Below, in pieces: positions 1 to 9,942 of a DNA stretch of 64,000 nt; position 1 is the first letter of the stretch; each line of letters starts with the position of its first letter. The notes under the pieces were generated by a model. The model saw nothing but the letters and a program-made list of their open reading frames with translations. It was not told where the DNA came from and ran no database searches. Source of the DNA: Gnetum montanum (taxonomy: Eukaryota > Streptophyta > Gnetopsida > Gnetales > Gnetaceae); contig MNCI01026473.1 in NCBI GenBank assembly GCA_015680685.1, forward strand, positions 299,212-363,211, given 5' to 3'. Position numbers and translations under genes: made by a program.

Positions 1-282
1 GCTAGTTAATTTAGACTTAGGACATTAGTTAGAGTTAGTTCGTTTCTCAACCCTTCACCCTTTAGCATAGGAGAAAAACCATAAAAGACCAAAAAAATCA
101 TATACCTCGGACTTACTTAACCATACACCGTGACAACAATAAGTAAGTCTGGGAAGACAACGAATGATTAACCCCAAGTATTCCATGGGGCATTTAGGCA
201 TTTAGTCTGCAGAGTTCAACCAGATCGCACGTGCTACGCTTGTTTCGTATGGTTGAGTGTAGGGGTACCTCACCACTCATCA
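1..282 (+). repeat. LTR, 3' part, truncated by the window edge
   Basis: Read on the minus strand from 282 downwards, this matches the first 280 or so bases of the LTRs of elements A, D, E and G as they appear on the plus strand (TGATGAGTGG, then GGTACCCCTACACTCAACCATA). It therefore lies in the opposite orientation to those elements, and its sense strand is plus. It ends in CTCATCA at 282. The bases after 282 are not a tRNA-Asp primer site but host sequence related to KRR1, so this is the 3' LTR of an element lying to the left, or a solo LTR. Confidence 0.85.
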
Positions 283-357
283 CCAATCCCCCTTTCTCTT
301 CCATGTCTATATCAATGATGATGATGTCTGTATTTGCATCTACACTTTTGCTATCAT
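283..357 (-). pseudogene. KRR1: KRR1 5'-end fragment, copy 1
   Basis: The minus strand from the ATG at 357 matches the start of the better preserved KRR1 copy at 1425, including the serine codons (run of ATC on the plus strand) and the TWKRK stretch. It carries in-frame stops and is cut after about 25 codons by the LTR ending at 282. Bases 358-400 match the 5' leader of the other copies (the GGGACT...GAGTA segment), and homology with copy 3 continues upstream to about 560. It is a dead fragment. KRR1 identity rests on similarity to the other two copies, not on this piece alone. Confidence 0.6.
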
Positions 358-560
358 GTCTACTCAGCAAATGTAGAAGTCCCTCTCTCTATTTCCACAA
401 ATAGTGTTGAGGGTGTTTTTGCATAGATGTTAATATCATTTACTACCTTAACATTGCAATATATTCCTACTTAGTTTCAACTCTCAAATGTTTTATTTTT
501 TTATATAAAATAAATACTTGATGATATTTGGATTCATGCAATTTCAAATTTTTTCCTATA
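358..560 (-). repeat. Upstream region shared with the KRR1 fragment at 18607-18830
   Basis: The stretch matches 18607-18830 in the same order: leader, a GCATAGATGTTAA segment, a TTTACTA..TTAA..TTGCAATATAT segment, a T-rich run and GATATTTGGATTCATGCAA. The KRR1 copy at 1425 does not share this upstream sequence beyond the short leader. Copies 1 and 3 were therefore duplicated with a longer upstream part. Confidence 0.6.
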
Positions 561-960
561 CAAGTTCTAATTGATAGTAATATTGAATTACATTTTTCCA
601 TTTTGAATTTTTCCCTTTGTGAATACTACTAATATTAAATTACATTTTCTCATTTGCAACTTTTCTCCTTTTATAATCTTTTTATTTTCAAATTTCCTTC
701 TTTTTAATCTCTTTTCAAATAACAATCATATTGAATTGTGTTTTCCTATTTCAACAATGATATTGAATTACATTTTTCCATTTTGAGATTTTCCCTTTGT
801 TAACTAATAATAATGTTGAATTGCAATTTTCTATTTGAAGACTTCATCATGTTTTCATCCAATTTCAAATTCTTCTATTATGCTACATTTTAAAATTTTT
901 GCATTTTCAAATAACAATAAAATTGAATAATAATTTTTCATTTGATTAATGATTATTTTA
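550..960. repeat. AT-rich imperfect repeats
   Basis: A unit of roughly 50-60 bases containing ATATTGAATTACATTTTTCC and TTTTGA.TTTTCCCTTTGT recurs around 575, 635 and 760, with weaker copies near 730, 810 and 910. No coding signal is seen. The array lies upstream (minus sense) of KRR1 fragment 1 and downstream of fragment 2. Confidence 0.5.
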
Positions 961-1139
961 CATTAGTGGGTTGTTTTAAATTTCACTTTTCAAATTTTCC
1001 CCAAATCCATTAGATATGAAAAAACAAAATTAACAAAATACAATTTTTATGTAATAGTGTAACACACTTTACGAAGTGTAGCGTAATCATGTAAACTTAG
1101 CAACAATACAAAACCCTACAAAGAAAAATAACTGGGTAA

Positions 1140-1425
1140 GAACTGACCACATTAAATTTGCATGAGATGCCATGCTTTTTAAGAGCTTTGGTGATGGTAG
1201 GCCATGCCTCTTGCAAGAATTTTTCTCTGTATTACGGAAAGAGCACATTAAAAAAACTAACTTCCAGCAGACTACCTTTATTCTAGAGGAATCGTGCTTT
1301 TCAATTTTCCAATAATCAATGTTCTCAGAAATCCAGGGCTGAGGATTGTCATGTTTGTCCTTTCTCTTCCATATCCATGTCCATGATGATGATGTCTGTG
1401 TCTGCATCTGCGCTTCCACTGCCAT
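1140..1425 (-). pseudogene. KRR1: KRR1 N-terminal fragment, copy 2 (best preserved)
   Basis: KRR1 is a KH-domain protein of the small-subunit processome, needed for 40S ribosome maturation in the nucleolus. The frame from the ATG at 1425 (context AAACATGG) reads KRKDKHDNPQPW and ENIDYWKIEK, the conserved N-terminal region of KRR1. After residue 48 or so a single-base loss shifts the frame. The next frame gives LLEVSFFNVLFP, then a stop where Gln is expected, then REKFLQEAWPTITKALKK and HGISCKFN. Similarity stops near 1140, before the KH domain, possibly at an exon end. About 95 codons of a protein normally above 300 residues are present. One frameshift and one stop make it a pseudogene, unless they are assembly errors. 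The motif matches are from memory of the family, but are long and specific. Confidence 0.8.
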
Positions 1426-1600
1426 GTTTACTCAGCAACCGCAGCAGTCCCTCTCTCTCCGTAGGTAGTGAAAGCTTACCCTAAGTTGTGGTTTGTTAAA
1501 GGTAAAAATTTTGTAAGTTTCAGAGTAACATGGGAGCAAAGCAAAGTTATCCCTTTCCCTATATAAAAACACTGAATGTGAACGAAGGAAGAAACGAACG
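1426..1600 (-). promoter_or_regulatory. Possible 5' leader and promoter of KRR1 copy 2
   Basis: The leader just before the ATG (GAGAGAGAGGGACTGC, then GGTTGCTGAG) is shared with the other two copies, which suggests a true 5' untranslated region. About 140 bases upstream the minus strand reads TTTTTATATAGG (1558-1570), a TATA-like site. The upstream DNA beyond about 1470 differs from copies 1 and 3. This copy may therefore keep the original promoter, but no transcription evidence can be seen. Confidence 0.3.
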
Positions 1601-3019
1601 AAACAATATATATCTATATGTTTGTCAATGTGTCTGTGGATTCGAAGCTGTTGTGGAAAAGTGGGGAGCGTGGAGGTGATGAAAGAGTCAAAAATAGAAA
1701 ATGGAATTGTTGTTCATTAACAAGCCACGCGGCTGTGGCTGCGTTGGTTATGATTGAAACAGAAGCAAAAGCAAGAACAAACACAAGTTGATGATGAAAG
1801 AAAAAGAAGAAGAAGATCTTGTTTTTGCTGTTATTGTGCCTGTGCCTATTCCTGCGTGAAATGAATTGCTTTTATTATACGCTGTGCGACGCCGCAAGCT
1901 GTGTCGGGGCAATAACCATGTTCTAATTCTCTCTTTTTCCACTTAAATTTGCATTTTCTTTATTTTCCTTTTTAAAAAAGCCCACCAAAGTGTCTATGTA
2001 TCGTATTAGTCTAGGCTGGTGTGGTTTTTTCTTTACTTTTTCGCTATTTTGGTGGCAACCCTTCTCCCCAAATTGGGATTCACCTTTCTCTCTTTGTGGC
2101 TGCTATTTTTACTTATTTTGGCAGTGTTTGTTTGTATTGTATTATGTCTATCTTCCGGTTGTGATGCAGGGACAGGTCCAAGTCCAAGTGCAGGCGGTTT
2201 TTCAAATAGCAAATACCTTCCCATCACGGAGGCCTCCAACTTTTACCATATCATGCCACACCCAAATCTTCGTGATGTATGCCGTCTTGGATTTTGTTGT
2301 ATTCCTTTGTTTTTTCTCTTCTTTTTCCCTCCTTTTTAGAAAAATTTATCATCAGTTTTGAAGTCCTCTCCTTGGTAAGTGTAGCCCACCTTGTTGCGTT
2401 TTTAAAAAGTAGAGTTAAACATGGCACCTTCAGTAAATCCACTTTGGTTGATTTCCATTACCATAAACACAGCTGGCTGTGCGTCTTTTATCCATGATCT
2501 TGTCTTTCATAATGTTTAAAAAGTTGTTTATCCTATTTCTAGTTGGTACAATAAACAAATAATTCCAATTGACCCAACCTTGAACCTCGTTGCTACAATA
2601 AACAAAGGGTTTGAACAGTTAATCTCATTTACCTTTAGTTTTTTCTTTAAGCAACCACAAGTACGAAGGTATAGGTATAGGTTTGTAATAATATACATCT
2701 AAATACTAGTGATAGCTAACTAAGTGTGTGACTCTTTGTTTTATTAAATAAAAGATTGCTAGTTAGAATCATTCTTTAGGTATCATTGTATTGCTTTATA
2801 ATTCTTGTAATGTATCATGTTAGTTGTTTATCTTTAGATGTAAATATAGCCAAATTGCGTCTAATTCCAACACCAAGTCTATACATTCAAATATTAATAT
2901 AATTTTGAAGGTGGAATGGTCAATGTTTATTTTCAAATCATGGCTACCAATAAAATAAGACTAGAAACTAAAAATCAAATGAAATAGTAAGTATAAAGTA
3001 AATTGCCTAATGTTTCCAA
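1601..3019. other. No gene recognised
   Basis: AT-rich DNA with pyrimidine runs (about 2300-2340). The short open frames on both strands overlap one another, have biased low-complexity composition (Phe- and Leu-rich) and match nothing I recognise. No LTR end or target duplication is visible. Confidence 0.5.
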
Positions 3020-3410
3020 ATGGGTCTAACTTTATATCTATTGAGCATGAACTATATATCTTTGAGAGGTTTTACTTGTGCAAGTTGGTAATAGTGGAAT
3101 GTGATCATTATCTAGGATGAGGAACATTTCCCACCAAAAGATTGGTCCAATAATACCACTCACTGGTAGATAGCTCAATACTTTTTCCTGAATCTTAGCT
3201 ATTTGAATATTCAACATCATAACCAAGAATACAAATAAAATAGCAATAGCTACTATATAAACCATTGGGAAGATCATTGTAAAGAAGTCAAGACCTAACA
3301 AAATAAGTAAACTCGAGGTGTTATGAAACACTAGGATGAAGAACAAAATGGGTGTACTAGAATTTTTGCACATAAAACCAAACACCAAAGCAAGGCTTGG
3401 CGAAAGAACT
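3020..3410 (-). pseudogene. nad6: Mitochondrial nad6 fragment in nuclear DNA (NUMT)
   Basis: The frame from 3388 down reads FFILVFHNTSSLLILLGLDF, then IFPMVYIVAIAILFVFLVMM, LNIQIAKIQEKVLSYLPVSG and LDNDHIPLLPT. This is the order and spacing of the first 120 or so residues of plant NADH dehydrogenase subunit 6 (respiratory complex I, inner mitochondrial membrane). Weak similarity extends upstream to about 3410. The family protein is about 200 residues long, so the C-terminal part is missing. Prolines stand at two sites where I expect leucine in the edited protein (IFP and IGP). This fits transfer of unedited mitochondrial DNA rather than cDNA. It directly abuts KRR1 copy 3. It is not functional here. 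Confidence 0.88.
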
Positions 3411-3599
3411 GATCAAATTAAGTTTGCATGAGATGACATGTTCCTTGAGAGCTTTGGTAAGGGTAGGTCACACCTCTTACAAGCATTTTTCTTAATGTTG
3501 CGAAAAGAGCATAGAAAAAGAACTAACTTTTAGTAGACTACATTCATTTTAGGAGGGATCAAACTTTTCAATTTTTCAATGATCAATATCCTTAGAATT
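3405..3599 (-). pseudogene. KRR1: KRR1 fragment, copy 3, distal part
   Basis: In one minus frame this reads DIDH*KIEKFDPS, then SFSMLFSQH, then PTLTKALKEH and ISCKLNL, with five stops. It is the same KRR1 region as 1140-1350. The rest of the copy lies at 17651-17664 and 18518-18606, separated by element B and solo LTR C. It runs into the nad6 fragment at about 3405-3410. Confidence 0.75.
3595..3599. repeat. Target duplication of element B, left (GAATT)
   Basis: GAATT precedes the TGATAAAACC start of B. GAATC follows the end of B at 17651-17655, one base different. Five-base duplications are usual for Ty3/gypsy integrases. Confidence 0.8.
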
Positions 3600-3798
3600 T
3601 GATAAAACCTAATATGTCAAGTAGTTGAGTCATTGGGATATGATGAAGCATCATTTTGTCAAGTGTATCAATCGACTGAGATTTTGTAGATTCTATATCG
3701 CATATGCTATGCCACATCTACGTTGTAACATTCCCAACGATGTGTCTTAGTTGGTTGCTACATCGTAGATGCTACAACGCATTTTTTATATTGTAGAT
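3600..3798 (+). repeat. Element B 5' LTR, first part
   Basis: Matches 16630-16830 of the 3' LTR (for example GATATGATGAAG, ATCATTTTGTCAAGTGTATC, GATTTTGTAGAT). The LTR is interrupted at TAGAT (3794-3798) by element A and resumes at 10802. The U3 part holds inverted GTAGATGCTAC-type repeats. Confidence 0.9.
3794..3798. repeat. Target duplication of element A, left (TAGAT)
   Basis: TAGAT at 3794-3798 is repeated exactly at 10802-10806 on the other side of element A. Confidence 0.9.
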
Positions 3799-4594
3799 TG
3801 ATGAGTGGCGAGGTACCCCTACACTCAACCATACGAATATGAGCGTAGCATGCGCGATCCGGTCAAACTCCACAAACTAAGTGCCTACACGTCTCATGGA
3901 ACACTTAAGGTTAATTATTCGTTGTCTTCCTAGACTTACTTGTAGTTGTCATGGTGTATGGTTAAGTAAGTCTGAGGTATATGATTTTTATGTCTTTTCG
4001 GTTTAATCTCCTATGCTAATAAGGTGAAGGGTGAAGAGACTAATTACTAACTTTAACTAACTAAGTAAGTCTTAATTAACCTAGCGTCAGCATCCGTTCC
4101 CACTTACCATTCACACCCTGAACCAATGCAACCTTGGTTACCAAATGCTAATCGTTGCTGGGATCACCAAGCGTAATGCACATGCTCGAAGCGGTCATAC
4201 TGAGGCACTTAACTAGGAGAGAAGGGTTGAGAGAGATTTAATGACTAATAAAGCATGTAAATAATAAAAAATAAATAACAATAAATAAAGTCCTAATTAC
4301 CCTATTCCATGCACTGCAAGGTTTATCCAAGAATTTTGTCTTTATTGTCGTACACAAACATGTGTTCAGGTACAATATTTGCTCAAATAAAGATCCATTC
4401 ACTTTGGAGCTCCTACTATGGGCACATGGAAAATATTCTATCTCTGGAGAGGTAAAACTGCCAGAGTTTCGCTAAGGGTCTAGATCTAGATGAGAGAAAA
4501 AGGGAGAGCCACCTCTTATTTATAGACTTTGCAGCAGACCACGCTCAATATTGTGTACGCGATATCGTGGCCCATGTGATATTGCTTCCCATCA
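3799..4594 (-). repeat. Element A 3' LTR (796 bases)
   Basis: Begins TGATGAG and ends CATCA, with 7-base inverted ends. It matches 9962-10801 along its length. Over the first 102 bases I count 13 differences between the two LTRs, all transitions. The sense strand has a TATAAATAAGAGG box near 4530-4543. Confidence 0.92.
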
Positions 4595-4608
4595 TACCCC
4601 CATGACTA
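4595..4608 (-). other. Polypurine tract of element A
   Basis: The minus strand reads TAGTCATGGGGGTA directly before the 3' LTR. This is the expected place for the plus-strand primer of reverse transcription. The same motif stands at the matching place in D and E. Confidence 0.75.
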
Positions 4609-6470
4609 AATAAAAAATTATCCTCGAGTTCCTTACAAAATATTGGGATGGTATGGGATTACTGACTCAAATGGAACTAATGGGATGACATGTGAATGGA
4701 TCATCATTACAAGACAAGATAAAACTGGTGTTCATGACAACAAGAGTGAACACCTTATTACATTTGACATCAAGCCTTAGTTGGCAGCTGAGAGAGAGAG
4801 AGAAAGATGTTTTGCTGCCGCCAACACCAAGATTGTGCCTTTCATTTTCCATTTGTAAGCGCACCATCGATCTTGCTCCTTGCATAGCTGCTTTAGCACC
4901 GCTCCATTCCAGGTGTTCCCTCCAGATCCAATCCATTGTTGTATGATCGCCATCTACACACACAACACAGTCTTATATTAGCAAGGGTAAATAAATTCCA
5001 ATGCAGTTGATACCTTGCTTCGGTGAAAGGTCCATTGGCTGAGTTGTGGTATGGCTGATACAAATCTGGAGATATAATAGTGGTGACTAACGAAGGTGTA
5101 GGGTTAGGAGAAAATCAAAAAAATTTGGGTCCTATACCCCCATGACTAATAGCGAACCTTCGGTAGCGATAGAATGGAGAAAGAAAAAGAATCAATAAAG
5201 ATGGAGAAAAAGAAACAACTATGACATCAATGAAAGGGATTTCAAGATGGAAATGAACAAAATGAAATGGATTGCAGAAATGTTAGGGAAAAGAATTTAA
5301 CTGGTGCACCAAATAGGAATGTTGATGGGTCCTCCCCAAAGCAGGCTCATGCCCTTAATGCCCTGACAAACCCACATTCAAAGAGTCCATAGGCTCTAGG
5401 AATGTTACTTGGAACAAGAGTTAAAGTTTTAACCACGAGAATTTACCAAAAAGAAAACAATGTATCAACCAGAATATACACTAATGATACAATCGACAAT
5501 GAGGTGAACAATGGAGAGAAGGATGGAGAGGAGAGAATGGAATGGAGTCTCAAGAACAAGGTGGTGTACAGCCCCCTATGTATTTCATGATTAATGTGAC
5601 TTAGCAGATCCCATTCCAAGTCTGGCTTCAAACAAACCACAACCAATGACTTCTCATTAATGCATTCATCCAATTCATCCCCTTCAAGTAACAAGAATGT
5701 CTCTACCAAAGAGTCACCACCATTCCAACGAAACAAAGGAGGAGAAAATGGGAAGCGAGAAGGGCCTTAGTTAGAGGAAACATTTTTATTGTAGTTCCAT
5801 AACCAGTGCTTGTAGCCCAAAGGATTATTTCGTCTAAGGGGTGTGCTTTGAATTCTCACAGTTTGTTCTATTTTATTTTATTTTTTATTTTTTTTATTTT
5901 TATTTTTTTTTTGCTTTTTGTGTTTTATATGTTTATGCGTGAGAACCACACCATGCAAAGACTTTGTTATTTTTGTTTGCTCAGCTTCCCAATAATTGAG
6001 TAACATTGAAATGGTAGGAAAACTCGAGAAGAAAACATCCAAGCACCCAAGAGAATGGCCAAAATAATGCATCAAGTTCCCTTGAAGTCACACCCTTTTC
6101 AATCCTTGAGTCCTTCCTTAGTTTGAGAAATGCCCAGTCACCAATTTGTTATAGTTCTTATTTAGAAAGGGACTGTACATTTCCAAGCCAAGAGAGACCA
6201 TAGAAAGCTGTGGATGTATGGATGAAGTGAACTCATTGCCTGCTATATCAAAAGAAACATACCTTAGTATCAACATCATAACTTAAAGGTAAAAACCAAA
6301 CATTAGCAATCAATAGAAAAACATAGTTCATACCATCATTAAGAACACTTATTGGGTGACAAACTTACAAGATGGATCACACACACACACACAAAAGGAA
6401 AAAGTATACAAAAACGTGTAAAACAAAAATGTGTAAAACAAAAACTTAAAAAGAACTGAGGGCCCCAAAT
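4609..6470 (-). other. Element A 3' non-coding region
   Basis: This 1.9-kb stretch between the coding remnant and the 3' LTR is co-linear with 48907-50790 in E and 25277-27060 in D. It holds a copy of the polypurine-like motif (minus TAGTCATGGGGGTATAGG, near 5136-5153), a T-rich run at 5868-5912 and a short (AC) run near 6380. A 98-codon frame (4667-4963, minus) has counterparts in D and E, but two frames look equally conserved, so I do not call it a gene. Confidence 0.6.
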
Positions 6471-6534
6471 GATTAGCATAGGTGGCCATCTCCCCCATGA
6501 CTAAATGGAAAGGGAGAGATCTGAAATAATGAAC

Positions 6535-6766
6535 ATCTATTTGAATTTCTTAAAAGTACCCAACTTCTCCTCGTTGATGTTCTTAGATTAAGGGGTGGAA
6601 GTCGACGACACTCATACTCCAATGTATCTATGCCTTCGTTGTAGGCAAGAGTTATTCCCCTAGTTCGTTCCATGCATGTTGGTCGATTACTCTTTTGACT
6701 AGCTGTCAACCATGGGGTGTCCATGTGTTGTGTGGTTGCTACATACAGGCACCTTTGTTTTAGATT
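6535..6766 (-). pseudogene. Element A reverse-transcriptase linker stub
   Basis: It corresponds to 29777-29960 of element D, the segment between protease and reverse transcriptase. One minus frame gives KLGTFKKFK, matching D's KLKIPKKFKQ. Directly after this the sequence jumps to the region that in D lies beyond the integrase stop codon (AATAATGA, near 6525-6534). The whole catalytic pol is therefore missing. Element E has the same junction near 50834. Confidence 0.75.
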
Positions 6767-7240
6767 TTATAGGGCACACCTGTTGCATGGAGATGTTGTG
6801 CATTCCTCCATGTCATCACCCGATGAGTCACTGTATGTCATGCATGGAACTTTCTTCTGCTCGATCTTTCCATAAATATTTACCTTAGATATTTCCAAGG
6901 AAAGATCGCGGATCAATAGGCATGCGTCTATTGTACTTAGCCATGCCCTTCCCATTATAATTGGGAAGTCCCCTTCGTTGTTGTTAACTTCTATCACCAG
7001 GAAATCAATTGGGTATGACCAACCACACACTGTGGTAACGATGTCCTCCACCAATCCCAAGGGAAAGGTGATGGACTAGTCATCCAGCTTCAATTGAATA
7101 TTGCTCTCCTTAAGTTGGGACAGGTTCCAAGCTTGATACATTTCTCATGAGATTAAGTTGACTCCAGAACCTGAGTCAAGAAGAGCCTTATGAGGTTTGT
7201 TCCCAGCGACTTGGAGATAAATTAAGAGACTTCCAAGGTC
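6767..7240 (-). pseudogene. Element A aspartic protease
   Basis: The minus frame carries ALLDSGSGVNLIS with the active-site Asp-Ser-Gly near 7170-7210. It continues as GLVEDIVTTVCGWSYPIDFL and FPIIMGRAWLSTIDA, the flap and the C-terminal hydrophobic-Gly motif of retrotransposon proteases. The enzyme would cut the Gag(-Pol) polyprotein inside the virus-like particle. Stop codons interrupt it (after NLIS and near 7070). It follows gag without a clear break, as in D and E. Confidence 0.8.
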
Positions 7241-9820
7241 AGATAGTTTCCTAGGAAGGTGGCCTACCTTGATCTAGTCGGTTATGGTATGTGTTAACAT
7301 AATCGTATGCGTTAAGCTCTGTTTTTGGACTGATGGATGCTCCGAAGCCTTATTTGTTGGAGGAGCATACCTAGACTCAACTGCTTGTGGTTGTGAGAGC
7401 TTGTCTAGGCTTTTGGTTCTGAAGAAAGGTCTTCTCTTTTTGTGGTTGTCAGAATCAGCAGCAGGTTGAAGGTTCACAGCTCTCATAGCGTTACGTTGCT
7501 ACGGTTGAGTGGGGAGTTCCCCTTGCATTGTTGGAGCGAGTGGTATGGGAACTACCAGCAGAAGAGAAGCAGATGGATTTGGAGGATGGTATGGGTGTGG
7601 AGCATCTCCCGGAGGAGAAGGAGTCCTTCTAAAGTACTCCCGAACTTGGTAGTGACGTTGGGGAGTTGCGTGACCTATGGAGTCACTTGGAGAAATTGGT
7701 TGCTGCACATAGTAGCCATAAGGATTGGGTTACCGGTAAGGGTATTGATGTTTAGGAGGTGGCATCCCCCATGACTATGGGTATTGCCACTGCTGATGTT
7801 GCCCGATGGGTTGTGGTGGAGTTCCACTTGGATAGTACGTTAATGGTTGGTGCAACTGTCTTGGGTTACCTTGTGGATAAGGTAACCTTCGAGGTGTCTG
7901 CCGTCTGTTGAGTCTCGGGTTAAGTGCATACACCCCAGACTCTTGTAGATGTGAGATTATTGGACAACATCCCTTGGGATGGTCATATTGGCAGATCTCA
8001 CATCCACCTTCATTGTCTGTGTCTAAATCCACAACCTCATCGGAGATAGTTATTTTCCCCTTACCCTTGTCATGTGCAGGGCCTAAATCTCTCTGCTTTT
8101 TCTTGTCCTTGTCACTACTTCGTTCCTCCTTAGACTCCTCTACAATCTTTAGGACAATTTCAATTTTACTGTCTAAGGAGCTCCATACTTCAGCTACCTT
8201 GGCCAATACTTCCGTTGTTAGCTTTTGAAGCAGCAAGGTTTTCCTATTCACCAGCTCTTCAAGTGGTGACTCATCCTCTTCATCGTAGAATCTCACTCCC
8301 CTCTTCCGGAGGGAAGGATCATGGTTATATTCTTCCACGCTTTCTCTTTTTCGTAGCTCCCCTTCTTCTTTGGCTACTTGTTCCAACAATCGATGAATCT
8401 CATGGGATCTAAGTTCTGATAATCTCCCTTGGGCATAAGTCCCAAGGGTTCTCCTAGTTTTGTATCTTAGCCCATCTACGATGTGGCGAAGTTGACCCTG
8501 CTATGTGTAACCATGGCCTGGGTAATGATGTAACAATGCATAATAGCAGCCCATGGCAGCATCCAAGGGTTCATGAGTACCTTGCTTCCATCCTTGGATC
8601 TGCTTACGCAAGTCAGACACTCTAGAGTACATTTGATATTTATTGTTGAACAACTCTAACATTGTACTCCACCTCCTAATGGTTTCTGGTTCTAAGGACC
8701 GGTACCAACTCTCTTCTTTCTTTATGCATGTCCTAGGAAATAACTTCAGTTTCTGCCACTCATTTTCTATGTTTTGCAAGGCACAAGCATCATGAAATGC
8801 CTGTAAATGATTTTTCCGATCCGCATTGTATCCCCCTTCAAATCGTGGAATAGTTTTCATGCCTAAGCGCTTGATCCAGCTATCCTTTTGATGCCTTGTT
8901 GGTATTCTCACTGCCTCCGTAATATCTAGCATGCTTCGGGTGGCAAGTAGGGGTTTGTCATGATCATCTCTTTCATGACGTCTATGATGTCTATGTTGTT
9001 TCCTACTTTCCCTTCTTTCATGCCCTTGTCCTCGCTCTCAACTCTCTGGTCGAGGTCTCTCATTTTATCTACCTCTATCCTCACCGTTATGCTCTCTATG
9101 ACTGCACCCTGATGTGAAAGAAGAGGATGAATGATGTGATGAAGGGGAAGAAGAAGAAAAACCATCACCATGATGATGTTTCTTACCTTCTCTTCTGTGG
9201 CTTCAGCCCCGATCGTGATGACGATCTAAGTGCCCGTCCTTGTCATGTGTTGTTGTTCCCTTAGTGAACAGTTGGCATTCATAGGGATCAGAACCAGGGT
9301 TGTGTATCGTGGAGCATAGGTTCTAATACCCCACCTCCTCACTATTGTTAGGAGAGGGAACATCATTTGATGGAGAACCCATTATAAGTGGTTCACCATC
9401 TCCTATTTCACTTAGGACGTGCAGGACCCCTTTGCCCTTCAACAATGTATGGTGGCTCTCCTACCTTGAGTCCCTTATACGTTGTGCTTCTGTGGGATGG
9501 TAATCCCTTGTGTCAAAATCGCCTATAACATATTCAACATAGAGCTGTGTCATGACTATATGTGCTAGAGCATGGAGGAGCACGTTGGGGACTACACGAT
9601 CTGGAGGTAACACTATGTTATCTTGCATGTCTCTCCAATGTATCTATTCATCCGGATGGAGGATAAAAGTAAAATTAGGTATATACTCATTGGGATGAGT
9701 ATATACCACCCTATATTGTTGAGGAACTGGCTGATTTTTGTTATGTGTTTTAGATTGCCGACTGTTTCTAGTATGATCCCTAGGTGGTGTAATGCTCTTG
9801 TGAGAAGAAGAAGAAGACAT
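7241..9820 (-). pseudogene. Element A gag
   Basis: The start is the ATG at 9820 (MSSSSSHKSITPP), about 120 bases after the primer site. The same start motif begins gag in E (62503) and D (35942). In order come a hydrophobic N-terminal part, a Ser/Pro- and Arg/Asp/His-rich linker (about 8930-9420), and the Retrotrans_gag core (about 8400-8900: EGGYNADRKNHLQAFHDACA, RRWSTMLELFNNKYQMYSRV). A charged helix follows, then a zinc knuckle CEICQYDHPKGCC near 7970-8003 and a Pro/Gln-rich tail. Gag forms the particle shell and binds RNA. Several stops and frameshifts make it a pseudogene. Confidence 0.88.
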
Positions 9821-9942
9821 TGTGTCTTATTAGTGTGCTATTTAACCATTAAATAACTTTTGTTTAATTAACCCTAAGGTTCATTTAAGCTCCTAATGAT
9901 GTGAGTGATTTCCTATGTTCTACTTAGCGCACAAACACTTAG

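Noticed and set aside
1-282. 5' LTR of an element inside this window
   Set aside because: The sequence after 282 is host KRR1-like DNA, not a primer site, so the element body would lie to the left.
1087-1425. Functional KRR1 gene
   Set aside because: A one-base frameshift and an in-frame stop lie within the first 60 codons, and the sequence ends before the KH domain.
2019-2339. Membrane-protein-like frames near 2000-2400
   Set aside because: Several overlapping frames on both strands in pyrimidine-rich DNA; hydrophobicity follows from T-rich codons.
4692-4946. Plus-strand 84-codon frame in A and its counterpart at 49068-49265
   Set aside because: They lie antisense in the shared 3' region; similarity follows from common descent of the elements.
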